This document shows positions 31,301 through 38,716 of a DNA stretch of 64,000 bases, in pieces (position 1 is the stretch's first letter; every line of letters starts with the position of its first letter). Position numbers and translations under genes: made by a program. The notes under the pieces are model-generated. The model was given only the letters and a program-made list of their open reading frames with translations. It was not told the origin of the DNA and ran no database searches. Source of the stretch: Actinoallomurus sp963823735 (lineage in GTDB: Bacteria > Actinomycetota > Actinomycetes > Streptosporangiales > Streptosporangiaceae); assembly GCA_963823735.1 (NCBI GenBank), contig CAWGMO010000002.1, forward strand, positions 1,798,001 to 1,862,000. The letters run 5' to 3'.

Positions 31301-31360
31301 CACGTTGACGCAGCAATCCCTCGGGAACAGGTCCAGCGCTGGCTACCGCCAACCAGATGA
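28304..31360 (+). CDS. SF1 (UPF1/DNA2-like) helicase with PLD and DUF5710 domains
   Basis: An intact 1,018-residue protein beginning with TTG at 28304 after GGGGAGA. Domains in order: an unassigned N terminus (about 1-150); an SF1 helicase with FIWGPPGTGKTD (Walker A, about 187), a charged coiled-coil insertion (about 290-450), VVIDEAGMVDLPS (Walker B, about 470), QYRMRP (about 555), DTVHRFQGSQRPLVV and LNVALSRAQDHLVVV; a phospholipase-D-type nuclease domain with one HKD motif, MHEKVLIIDK (about 885), and HGSLNLL; and a C-terminal DUF5710-like unit (RLYLAVSFEEKDEAKRLVQA). Helicase plus nuclease suggests nucleic-acid degradation. It starts 105 bases after brxHI with its own AT-rich leader, so it may be a BREX accessory or independent defence gene. 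Confidence 0.86.
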   Translation: MTEGRKKPFPVDDLLRAVRTEIQAVLLSDGGAEKVPLHSGRRVGGTGETREYLFSCKGWKPSFSQKRLLVRLSRSRDRWEPAEVSHMPDGKIRVVTTADLGGEPKNAQLCEDDTAVLEALADRLEKAGDRDGPVNLTTAGWMLGRGRPRINRCSHPERLIFGYRGLRLNERQRQAIEQALASEIAFIWGPPGTGKTDVVTHIVEGCHRQDERVLFLAPTKVAVDQALERMCERLSGEDGFDSGLVQRAGDIELASLAEKYGEQISPARVAERLTTELTTQISDARGRLDRIRVDLTLHESVQQAEDAHRDLGIRHFTAGQIIKSAERDARAAEAEAGNIRSVIIELGAPTGLLAQRKASKIERLEREMQDCRNTAAALRRQLSDAQRELAQCTTGIKAEEGRLSALRPKLIGVDSADRLRHQAAGLQERLTRLEEQHQKITDSVRKRCRVMGATVAKAIQSSPLMETADVVVIDEAGMVDLPSVWCTAGIAGRRVVIAGDFRQLPAVTRGSGKRDAKPEEKEHSRTWMDCDAFHSAGLVDPQGTARVDPRMVSLNQQYRMRPAICQVVNTVAYPDAPLRTGRDDTSRLPVSPLIDSPLVLIDSTPRRIPNVGAKRGAHRSNPVHEAVIHELIRGLQYDDVLPARKWTDLPEGDRPADRMAVIAPYRDQVNALKTSLKYRFGQDSGGLVDTVHRFQGSQRPLVVIDTVAGAGETLGYFYEGLGLSSTTCRLLNVALSRAQDHLVVVADVDFLNRKLDRGSEAARMLGYLERHAQTLPVDALVPFRSAADLAELDDEELARPAFFPADEVPRAVEWDIVQARHSIEIHCAFLDPTPVRRWLRHLAPRISEGLQVTVHTRQHEVGTNAAGLVKELQAAGCKLLTRERMHEKVLIIDKTVLWHGSLNLLANTGPTDLMMRITDPGSCERVQRIVERARMERPARPRPSWQTTPQPDHASAPTTSGVSPGDVLNGRLYLAVSFEEKDEAKRLVQAKWDRPRRLWHVDAAIPREQVQRWLPPTR

Positions 31361-31375
31361 AAGCCGACGGCTAGG

Positions 31376-32483
31376 TGTACTGACCACAGAGGTTGAGTGC
31401 GCGGGCGACACGGAGGCGATGATCTTGGAAAGGGGAGGGTCTCCGGGTTCGGTGTGGATTGCGACGTCGACACCGAGCCAGCGGAGGCCCTCATGCCTCA
31501 CCGTAATGCCCCTTTGACCGAGACCGGCAGGTTGCGTCTGGCCCGGTGCGTCGTTGATGACGGATGGCCGCTACGGCGTGCGGCCGAACGTTTCCAGGTC
31601 GCGGTCACCACGGCCAAACGCTGGGCCGGCCGGTACCGCCAGTACGGTGAGGCGGGAATGAGCGACCGTTCCTCACGGCCGCATTCCAGCCCGCGACGGA
31701 CACCCGACCCGGACCGAACGCCGCATCATCAAGGTGCGGATGCTGCGCCGGTGGGGACCGGCCCGGATCGCCTACTTGCTCGACCTCAACCCCGCCACGG
31801 TGCACCGGGTCTTGACCCGCTACGGCATGGCCCGGCTCGCCCACCTGGACCGCGCCACGAGGCGGCCGATTCGCCGCTACGAACACCCGCCCCCGGCGAT
31901 CTGGTCCACGTCGACATCAAGAAACTCGGCAACATCCCCGACGGCGGCGGCCACAAGATCCACGGCCGCGCCACCGGCGGCCGCAACAGCTCCGCCCACC
32001 GCGACCCCGCCCGTCCCCGCACGGCCGGCGGCCGCGCCCGCCTGGGCTACGGCTACCTACACAACGCCGTCGATGACCACTCCCGCCTGGCCTACACCGA
32101 AATCCTGCCCGACGAGACCAAGGAAACCGCCGCCGCTTTCTGGACACGGGCACAGGCCTTCTTCACAACAGCCGGGATCACCATCACCCGAGTACTGACA
32201 GACAACGGCTCCTGCTACCGCTCCCACCTATGGCGCGAACCCTCACCACAGCCGGCATCACCCACAAACGCACCCGCCCCTACCGCCCGCAAACCAACGG
32301 CAAGGTCGAACGCTTCAACCGCACCCTCCTCGACGAATGGGCCTACGCCCGCCCTACCGCACCGAAACCGAACGCCGCGAGCGCTCCCGCGATGGCTGCA
32401 CACCTACAATCACCACCGCGGCCACACCGCACTCGGCGGCCACCCACCCGCCAGCCGCGTCCCCAACCTCACGGGTCAGTACA
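31376..32483 (+). mobile_element. IS481-family insertion sequence with target duplication
   Basis: Terminal inverted repeats are tgtactgaccacagaggttg at 31376-31395 and, as its reverse complement, tgtactgacccgtgaggttg at 32464-32483 (17 of 20 identical, TGT...ACA ends). Flanking hexamers gctagg (31370-31375) and actagg (32484-32489) share CTAGG, matching the NCTAGN target of IS481. Length is about 1.1 kb, normal for the family. It inserted 10 bases after the stop of the helicase-PLD gene and marks the right edge of the defence island. Confidence 0.88.
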
Positions 32484-32488
32484 ACTAG
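31493..32488 (+). pseudogene. IS481-family transposase, frameshifted
   Basis: ATG at 31493 opens with an HTH (GWPLRRAAERFQVAVTTAKR, WAGRYRQYGEAGMSDRSSRP). The DDE catalytic core is complete but divided among frames: LVHVDIKKLGNIP (first Asp), VLTDNGSCYRS (second Asp), KVERFNRTLLDEWAY (Glu), and WLHTYNHHRGHTALGG. Frame changes lie near 31.71, 31.89, 32.23, 32.34 and 32.38 kb. The TAG stop at 32486-32488 lies outside the element, in the CTAG target duplication. A functional enzyme could not be made from the sequence as given. Confidence 0.85.
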
Positions 32489-32562
32489 GAGAGCACGAAT
32501 CAGGCTGCAGCCTGGCGTCCGTGAGGTCCCGCCGGCCTCTCGGCCAACAGCGCTCGAGATGC

Positions 32563-34227
32563 CTAGGCGCCCGCGTCGGCGGCGCGGGCGGTGGTGTCGG
32601 CCAGTTGGTGGAGGAGGACCTTGCCCATCGCGTTGCGGGGCAGGTCGGTGAGGAAGTGGACGTCGCGTGGCACGGCGTGGCGGGCCAGCTGGTCGCGTAC
32701 GTAGCTTCGTACCGCGTCGGCGTCCAGGTGCTCTCCCGGGGCGGTCACGATGTAGGCGGCCAGGCGTTCGCCGTAGTGCGGGTCCGGGACTCCCGCCACC
32801 GCCACCTCGCGTACCTCCGGCAGGCGGGCGATGACGTTCTCCGCCTCGCTCGGGAACACGTTCTCGCCACCGGAGATGATCATCTCGTCGGCTCGGCCGT
32901 CCACGTGGAGGAGGCCGGAGTCGTCCAGGTGGCCTACGTCGCCCATGCAGATCATGCCGTCGCGTACCTCCAGGGGGACGCCTCCGGTGTAGCCCTCGTA
33001 GCGCATTCCGTTGCCGGCGAAGATGCGGCCGGTCACGCCCGCCGGCAACGGGCGGCCCTCGTCGTCGAGGATGGCGATGGCCGAGCCCGCCGCGGGGCGG
33101 CCGGCGGTGCCGGGGTGGGCGCGGAGTTCGGTGGCGGTGGCGATGGTCACCCAGCCCGTCTCCGTCGAGCCGTACACGTTGCACAGGTGCATCGGGAAGG
33201 CGTCCATGAAGTCCGTGGCCAGTTCTCCGGACAGGCGGGAGCCGCTGACGGCCGTCACCCGCAAGGAGGACGTGGCGTACGACGTGCGTGTGCCCGCCGG
33301 GAGGGCCAGGAGGCGCTGGAGCATGATCGGGACGGTGAACAGCGACGTGCAGCCGCGTTCCTCGATGGTGCGCAGGGTGCCCTCGGCGTCGGCGTGGCGG
33401 CCGACGACGACGGTGGCGCGCAGGGCCAGGGCGAGTTGCAGTGAGGAGTAGCCCCAGGCGTGGAAGAGCGGCGCCTGGATCAGCATCGTCTCGCCGACGC
33501 GTACGGGGACGCGGGACAGCATGGCCGCGAGCGGCGCGAAGCCGGGGCGTGGCGGGCGGCGGGCGGCCTTCGGGCAGCCGGAGGTGCCGGAGCTGAGGAA
33601 GACCGCGCGTCCCTGGACGGGCGGCGGGTCGAGCATCGGCGCCGGGGTGCGGTCGATGAGCTGGTCGATCGTGGGCCAGTCGCGCGGGGCGCCGTCGCCG
33701 GGCCAGGCGGTCACCCGGGTCGTCGGGCGGCGGCCTCGCGGCAGCATCGCGGCGAACTCGCCGTCCGCGACGATCACGTCGGCCCACAGCTCGCGCACGA
33801 TCGTACGGAGCTGTGCGGCGCCCAGCCCGGTGTTGAGGAGTACGACCTCGGCGCCGCGCTTGCTGCACGCGAGCAGCGCCTCGACCATGCCCCGGTGGTT
33901 GCGGCACAGCACGCCGACCCGGAGGCGGCGGCCGTCGCCGATGGGGATCAGCGCGGCGGCGAGCCGGTCCGTACGGTCGTTCAGCTCGGCGTAGGTGAGC
34001 ACGCCGCGCTCGTCGATCAGGGCGGGGCGGTCGGGGTCGCGCGCGGCGGCGGCGACGAGCTCGCCGGCGAGGGTGGTTCCCCAGTGCATGAGGGCATGTA
34101 GCTGACGGGTGGCGCGCAGGGGGCGCCAAGGCCAGAAGAGGCCACGACGGGCCATCGTGAGCGGCACGTTGATGGCCTGACCGGCCCTCCGTCCCATCCC
34201 GGGACGGTATTCCGGCCTGGCGTGCAC
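32563..34227 (-). CDS. Acyl-CoA synthetase (AMP-dependent synthetase/ligase)
   Basis: Adenylate-forming enzyme that would activate a fatty or other carboxylic acid with ATP and CoA. GTG at 34227 is chosen for the AGGGAG nine bases upstream; the frame extends to a TTG at 34293. Motifs in order: FLSSGTSGCPKAARR (ATP loop; the usual TTGTTG-PK core is slightly altered), NVYGSTETG, GDVGHLDDSGLLHVDGRADEM with IISGGENVFPSE, and the C-terminal catalytic lysine in LPRNAMGKVLLHQL. Length about 554 is normal. It faces the fadA-fadB pair across a short region with a palindrome, suggesting shared control of fatty-acid breakdown. Chain-length preference is unknown. Confidence 0.88.
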   Translation of the reverse strand: MHARPEYRPGMGRRAGQAINVPLTMARRGLFWPWRPLRATRQLHALMHWGTTLAGELVAAAARDPDRPALIDERGVLTYAELNDRTDRLAAALIPIGDGRRLRVGVLCRNHRGMVEALLACSKRGAEVVLLNTGLGAAQLRTIVRELWADVIVADGEFAAMLPRGRRPTTRVTAWPGDGAPRDWPTIDQLIDRTPAPMLDPPPVQGRAVFLSSGTSGCPKAARRPPRPGFAPLAAMLSRVPVRVGETMLIQAPLFHAWGYSSLQLALALRATVVVGRHADAEGTLRTIEERGCTSLFTVPIMLQRLLALPAGTRTSYATSSLRVTAVSGSRLSGELATDFMDAFPMHLCNVYGSTETGWVTIATATELRAHPGTAGRPAAGSAIAILDDEGRPLPAGVTGRIFAGNGMRYEGYTGGVPLEVRDGMICMGDVGHLDDSGLLHVDGRADEMIISGGENVFPSEAENVIARLPEVREVAVAGVPDPHYGERLAAYIVTAPGEHLDADAVRSYVRDQLARHAVPRDVHFLTDLPRNAMGKVLLHQLADTTARAADAGA

Positions 34228-34307
34228 CAACTGTCGCTCCCTGCGAATCCGTACTCCCGCGGTCAGGCTACGGGCGGGTCGGAGCGGCAGCAAGGGGTCG
34301 CTTGCTC

Positions 34308-34325
34308 CGTCAGTGGCTACTGACG
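34308..34325. promoter_or_regulatory. Palindromic operator between acyl-CoA synthetase and fadA
   Basis: CGTCAGT-GGCT-ACTGACG is a perfect 7-base inverted repeat with a 4-base spacer, 53 bases before the fadA start. TTGCTC at 34302-34307 and TAACCT at 34328-34333 flank it as a possible promoter with a long 20-base spacer. It resembles TetR-type operators; the regulator is not in this window. Confidence 0.55.
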
Positions 34326-34378
34326 AGTAACCTATGGGACATAGACCTCACCGGCTCTGAAATGAGGGAGGACCGACC

Positions 34379-35581
34379 GTGCCTCGTACCGCGCGTGACG
34401 TGGTCTTCGTCGACGGCGTACGCACGCCGTTCGGCAAGGCCGGCCCCAAGGGGCTTTATGCCGACACCCGTGCCGACGACCTCGTCGTGCGGGTGATCCG
34501 TGAACTCCGGCGACGCAACCCCTCGCTGCCGCCCGAGCGGATCGACGAGGTCGCCATCGCGGCGACCACCCAGATCGGCGACCAGGGCCTCACCATCGGC
34601 CGCTCGGCCGCCGTGCTCGCCGGGCTGCCCAAGAGCGTGCCCGGGTTCGCGATCGACCGTATGTGCGCGGGCGCGATGACCGCCGTGACGACCGTGGCGA
34701 GCGGCATCGCCTTCGGGGCGTACGACATCGGCATCGCCGGTGGCGTCGAGCACATGGGCCGCCACCCGATGGGCGAGGGCGTCGACCCGAACCCGAGGTT
34801 CCTCGCCGAGAAGCTCGTCGACCCGTCGGCGCTGATCATGGGGATGACCGCGGAGAACCTCCACGACCGGTTCCCGCACATCACCAAGGAGCGCGCCGAC
34901 GCGTACGCGGTCCGCAGCCAGGAGAAGGTCGCCGCCGCGTACGAGGCCGGCCGGTTCCAGGACGACCTGGTGCCGATGGCGCTGCGCTCCCCCGAGAAGG
35001 GGTACGGCCTGGCGACGGTCGACGAACCGCCGCGCCCCGGCACGACGATGGAGAACCTGGCGAGCCTGAAGACGCCGTTCCGCGCGCACGGCAACGTGAC
35101 GGCGGGCAACGCCGCCGGGCTGAACGACGGCGCGACGGGCTGCATCGTCGCGGCCGAGAACGTCGCCGCGGAGCTGGGGCTGACCTCGCGGATGCGCCTG
35201 GTCGACTACGCGTTCGTGGGCGTCGAGCCCGAGGTCATGGGCGTGGGCCCGGTGCCGGCCACTGAGAAGCTTCTGGCCCGCAACGCGCTGAGCATGGACG
35301 ACATCGGCCTGATCGAGGTCAACGAGGCGTTCGCCGTGCAGGTGCTCGCCTTCCTCGACCACTTCAAGATCGCGGACGACGACGCGCGCGTGAACCCCTG
35401 GGGCGGCGCGATCGCCCTCGGCCACCCGCTCGCCTCGTCCGGCGTACGCCTGATGACGCAGCTGGCCCGCCACTTCGCCGAGCGCCCCGACGTGCGCTTC
35501 GGGCTCACGACCATGTGCATCGGCATGGGCATGGGCGGGACCGTCCTTTGGGAGAACACCGCGTGGGAGGGTGCCAAGTGA
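34379..35581 (+). CDS. fadA: Acetyl-CoA C-acyltransferase (thiolase), beta-oxidation
   Basis: Cleaves 3-ketoacyl-CoA with CoA to release acetyl-CoA, the last beta-oxidation step. GTG at 34379 follows GAGGGAGGA. The 400-residue protein has the nucleophile Cys in DRMCAGAM, the NEAFA motif, the catalytic His in GGAIALGHPLASSG and the second catalytic Cys in TTMCIGMGMGGTV. Length is typical. The gene ends in a GTGA overlap with fadB, so the two should form the FadAB (trifunctional) complex. Expression is probably controlled at the palindrome at 34308-34325. Confidence 0.93.
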   Translation: MPRTARDVVFVDGVRTPFGKAGPKGLYADTRADDLVVRVIRELRRRNPSLPPERIDEVAIAATTQIGDQGLTIGRSAAVLAGLPKSVPGFAIDRMCAGAMTAVTTVASGIAFGAYDIGIAGGVEHMGRHPMGEGVDPNPRFLAEKLVDPSALIMGMTAENLHDRFPHITKERADAYAVRSQEKVAAAYEAGRFQDDLVPMALRSPEKGYGLATVDEPPRPGTTMENLASLKTPFRAHGNVTAGNAAGLNDGATGCIVAAENVAAELGLTSRMRLVDYAFVGVEPEVMGVGPVPATEKLLARNALSMDDIGLIEVNEAFAVQVLAFLDHFKIADDDARVNPWGGAIALGHPLASSGVRLMTQLARHFAERPDVRFGLTTMCIGMGMGGTVLWENTAWEGAK

Positions 35582-37665
35582 GCGACATCACCGAGGTCTT
35601 CGCCGATGAGGTCGTGACGCACGCCCTCGTACGCGACGTCGAGCTGCCGTACGGCGCGGGCACGATGGCCCTGATCACGCTCGACAACGGGTTCGACCAC
35701 ACCAAGCCGAACACCTTCGGCCCCGGTGGCCTGACCGAGCTGGGCGCGGCGCTGGACGCCGTCGAGGCGCGCGACGACCTCGCCGCCGTCGGCGTGACCG
35801 GCAAGCCGTTCATCTTCGCGGTCGGCGCCGACCTGAACGGCGTGCCCATGATCGAGGGCCGCGAGCAGGCGCAGCAGATCGGCCGGCTGGGTCACGACGT
35901 GTTCCGTCGTCTCGGCGAGCTGGCGGTGCCGTCGTTCGCGTTCGTCAACGGGGCCGCGATGGGCGGCGGCGTCGAGGTGGCGCTGCACTGCGCGTACCGG
36001 ACGATCTCCTCCGGTGTGCCCGCGCTGGCGCTGCCGGAGTGCTTCCTCGGGCTGGTGCCGGGCTGGGGCGGTACGTACCTGCTGCCGCGCCTGATCGGCG
36101 CCGAGAAGGCCCTAAAGGTCATCATTGAGAACCCGCTGAACCAGAACAAGATGCTGCGCGGCCCGCAGGCGTTCGAGCTGGGCATCGCGGACGCGATGTT
36201 CGAGCCCGCCGACTTCCTGGAGGAGTCGCTGCGCTGGGCCGCCGGGGTGATCAAGGGCGACGTGGCCGTCGAGCGTACGCCCGCCGACACCGGCGCCGCG
36301 TGGGACGAGGCGATCGCGCAGGCACGCTGGCTCGTCGAGGGCAAGCTGCACGGCGCCGCGCCGGCGCCGCTGCGGGCCCTGGACCTGGTCGCGGCGGCCA
36401 AGGACCGCTCGCGCGACGAGGGCTTCGCCGCCGAGGACGAGGCGCTCGCCGACCTGATCATGAGCGAGGAGCTGCGCTCCGGGCTGTACGCCTTCGACCT
36501 GGTGCAGAAGCGCGCCAAGCGCCCCGCCGGCGCTCCGGACAAGTCGCTGGCGCGGCCGGTCACCAAGGTCGGCGTCGTCGGCGCGGGCCTGATGGCCTCC
36601 CAGCTCGGCCTGCTGTTCGCCCGCCGCCTGGGCGTGCCGGTCGTGCTCACCGACCTGGACCAGTCGCGCCTCGACAAGGGCGTCGCGTACGTCCACGGCG
36701 AGGTCGACAAACTGGCCGGCAAGGGACGCGTGTCCGCCGACGAGGCGTCGAAGCTCAAGGGCCTGGTGACGGGGTCGCTGACCAAGGACGCGTTCGCCGA
36801 CGCCGACCTGGTCATCGAGGCCGTCTTCGAGGAGATGAGCGTCAAGCAGACGGTCTTCGCCGAGGTCGAGGCGGTCGTGTCGCCGGAGTGCGTGCTGGCG
36901 ACGAACACCTCCTCGCTGTCGGTCGGCGAGATGGCGTCGAAGCTGAAGCACCCGTCGCGCGTGGTCGGCTTCCACTTCTTCAACCCGGTCGCGGTGCTGC
37001 CGCTCCTGGAGATCGTCCGCGGCGAGCACACGGACGACGCGACCCTCGCGACCGCCTTCGCCACCGGCAAGGCGCTGAAGAAGTCGTGCGTGCTGGTCAA
37101 GGACGCCCCGGCGTTCGTGGTGAACCGGGTGCTGCTGCGCCTGCTCGCCGAGATCGTCCAGACGGTCGAGGAGGGCACGCCGCTGGACGTGGCGGAGCGC
37201 TCGGCGGCGCCCCTGGGCCTGCCGATGCCCCCGTTCGTCCTGATGGGCCTGGTCGGCCCGGCGATCGCCCTGCACGTCAACGAGACGCTGCACGAGGCGT
37301 TCCCGGACCGCTTCCCGCTGTCGGGCAAGCTCGCGAAACTGGTCGCGGCGGGTAAGACGGGCGTCTACCTGCCCGACTTCACCTTCGACCCGGAGGCCGT
37401 GGAGATCTTCAGCGGCGGAACGTCGCCGTCGACGGAGGAGCAGGTGCTCTCCCGGGCCCTCAACGCCCTCGCCGACGAGATCAAGATCATGCTCGACGAG
37501 GAGATCGTCGCGGCGGCCGAGGACATCGACCTGTGCATGATCCTCGGTGCCGGCTGGCCGTTCCACCTGGGCGGCGTCACGCCGTACCTGGACCGGACCG
37601 GCGTCGCGGAGCGCGTGACGGGCTCCCGCTTCCTCGCGCCGGGCGTGGCGAGCCTGAAGAAGTAA
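35578..37665 (+). CDS. fadB: 3-hydroxyacyl-CoA dehydrogenase / enoyl-CoA hydratase (FadB-like)
   Basis: Bifunctional beta-oxidation enzyme: hydrates enoyl-CoA and oxidises 3-hydroxyacyl-CoA with NAD. GTG at 35578 overlaps the fadA stop. Of 695 residues, about 1-210 form the crotonase fold (FAVGADLNG and NGAAMGGGVEVALHC oxyanion-hole region; PECFLGLVPGWGGTYLLPRL). From about 320 a Rossmann fold begins (VGVVGAGLMASQLGLLFARR) with RVVGFHFFNPV and FVVNRVLLRLL, followed by the C-terminal dehydrogenase domains. Organisation fits the actinobacterial FadB paralogues. A perfect GC-rich terminator follows at 37683-37711. Confidence 0.92.
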   Translation: MSDITEVFADEVVTHALVRDVELPYGAGTMALITLDNGFDHTKPNTFGPGGLTELGAALDAVEARDDLAAVGVTGKPFIFAVGADLNGVPMIEGREQAQQIGRLGHDVFRRLGELAVPSFAFVNGAAMGGGVEVALHCAYRTISSGVPALALPECFLGLVPGWGGTYLLPRLIGAEKALKVIIENPLNQNKMLRGPQAFELGIADAMFEPADFLEESLRWAAGVIKGDVAVERTPADTGAAWDEAIAQARWLVEGKLHGAAPAPLRALDLVAAAKDRSRDEGFAAEDEALADLIMSEELRSGLYAFDLVQKRAKRPAGAPDKSLARPVTKVGVVGAGLMASQLGLLFARRLGVPVVLTDLDQSRLDKGVAYVHGEVDKLAGKGRVSADEASKLKGLVTGSLTKDAFADADLVIEAVFEEMSVKQTVFAEVEAVVSPECVLATNTSSLSVGEMASKLKHPSRVVGFHFFNPVAVLPLLEIVRGEHTDDATLATAFATGKALKKSCVLVKDAPAFVVNRVLLRLLAEIVQTVEEGTPLDVAERSAAPLGLPMPPFVLMGLVGPAIALHVNETLHEAFPDRFPLSGKLAKLVAAGKTGVYLPDFTFDPEAVEIFSGGTSPSTEEQVLSRALNALADEIKIMLDEEIVAAAEDIDLCMILGAGWPFHLGGVTPYLDRTGVAERVTGSRFLAPGVASLKK

Positions 37666-37682
37666 CGAAGAACCGATTCGGC

Positions 37683-37711
37683 CCCGCCCGCCGCGGTTCG
37701 CGGCGGGCGGG
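37683..37711 (+). terminator. Terminator hairpin after fadB
   Basis: Perfect 13-base stem (37683-37695 with 37699-37711) and a GTT loop, 18 bases after the fadB stop. It has no T run, as is common in high-GC actinomycetes. Confidence 0.75.
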
Positions 37712-37757
37712 CGCTCACTCATCGCGCGCGCCGCCGTCCGGATGATGAGGTGGCTTG

Positions 37758-38705
37758 GTGATCGACCACGACGAGGCGGCGGTCCGGCCGCTGACACTGG
37801 CCTGGGTGAGCCGGCACCTGGAGGCCGGCGAGCGGATCGTCGGAACCGAGGCGCTGCACGGCGGCATCACCGCCGAGATGCGCAGGCTGACCATCGGCGC
37901 GCGGGACGGAGGCACCCGTGACCTGGTGCTGCGGACCTTCGTCGACGTGGAGTACGCCGAGGACTGGCTGGACAGGGAGGCCGGTGCCCTGACCCTGCTC
38001 GCGGAGACCGGCGTGCCCGCTCCTGGACTGGTCGCGGCCGATCCGGCCGCCGCGCACTGCGAGCATCCGTCGCTCCTCATGACACATCTGGCGGGCCGTA
38101 CGGTCCTCGACGATGAGGGCTTGGAGACGCGCGTTCCTCTGCTGGCCCGTCAGCTCGTGGCGATCCACGCGCTGCGACCCGCCCGGCGGCCACGGGAGTT
38201 CGTGGCGTTCACGACCGCCGCCACCGTCGTGCCTCCGAAGGGCGCCGACGCGGCGGCATGGGCCGCGGCGATCGACGTGATCCGCGAGCCCGCGCCGCCG
38301 TACGAAGGGCGGTTCCTGCACCGCGACTTCCACCCCGGGAACGTGCTGTTCGGCGCGCACCCAGGGCCGGCAGGTCCCCGGATCACCGGCGTCGTCGACT
38401 GGACAGGGACCTCCTGGGGCCCGGTCGATCACGATGTGGCGCACTGCTCCACCAATCTCGCGCTGCTGCACGGCCCGGCGTGGGGCCTGCGGTTCGCCGA
38501 GGCGTACGAGGAGGCCGGCGGGGTGCTGGCCGCGGCCGCGAGCGAGCGGCTGTACTGGCGGGTGCGGGACGGGCTGGCGTTCTCGAAGGACGTGCGGCTG
38601 GTGGTGCGGCCGTGGCGGAAGGCAGGGAGGACAGAGCTGACGACGCGAGCCGTCGAGGAGCGGCTGGACGCCTACGTCACCGCGCTGATGGACGCGCCGG
38701 GCTGA
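37758..38705 (+). CDS. Aminoglycoside phosphotransferase (APH)-family kinase
   Basis: A 315-residue protein-kinase-like phosphotransferase. Conserved elements are the N-terminal lobe (LHGGITAEMRRL), PSLLMTHLAGRTVL, the catalytic loop FLHRDFHPGNVLF with its Asp and Asn, and the metal-binding Asp in TGVVDWTGTSWGPVDHDVAH. The GTG at 37758 directly after TTG 37755 is preferred; GATGAGG precedes both. APH-fold proteins include antibiotic kinases, homoserine and choline kinases and many of unknown substrate. Nothing here, including the metabolic neighbours, specifies the substrate. The gene follows a terminator, so it has its own promoter in the roughly 46 bases before it. Confidence 0.85.
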   Translation: MIDHDEAAVRPLTLAWVSRHLEAGERIVGTEALHGGITAEMRRLTIGARDGGTRDLVLRTFVDVEYAEDWLDREAGALTLLAETGVPAPGLVAADPAAAHCEHPSLLMTHLAGRTVLDDEGLETRVPLLARQLVAIHALRPARRPREFVAFTTAATVVPPKGADAAAWAAAIDVIREPAPPYEGRFLHRDFHPGNVLFGAHPGPAGPRITGVVDWTGTSWGPVDHDVAHCSTNLALLHGPAWGLRFAEAYEEAGGVLAAAASERLYWRVRDGLAFSKDVRLVVRPWRKAGRTELTTRAVEERLDAYVTALMDAPG

Positions 38706-38716
38706 GCCGGGGTCCG

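Noticed and set aside
31397..31492. Upstream extension of the transposase frame
   Set aside because: It includes the left inverted repeat and lacks protein character; ATG 31493 begins the helix-turn-helix region.
32501..32514. Perfect palindrome caggctgcagcctg just right of the IS
   Set aside because: A 14-bp palindrome in GC-rich DNA with no partner copy on the left edge; not enough to call an attachment site.
36112..37797. A 561-codon open frame antisense to fadB
   Set aside because: Arg/Gln/His-rich shadow without family signatures.
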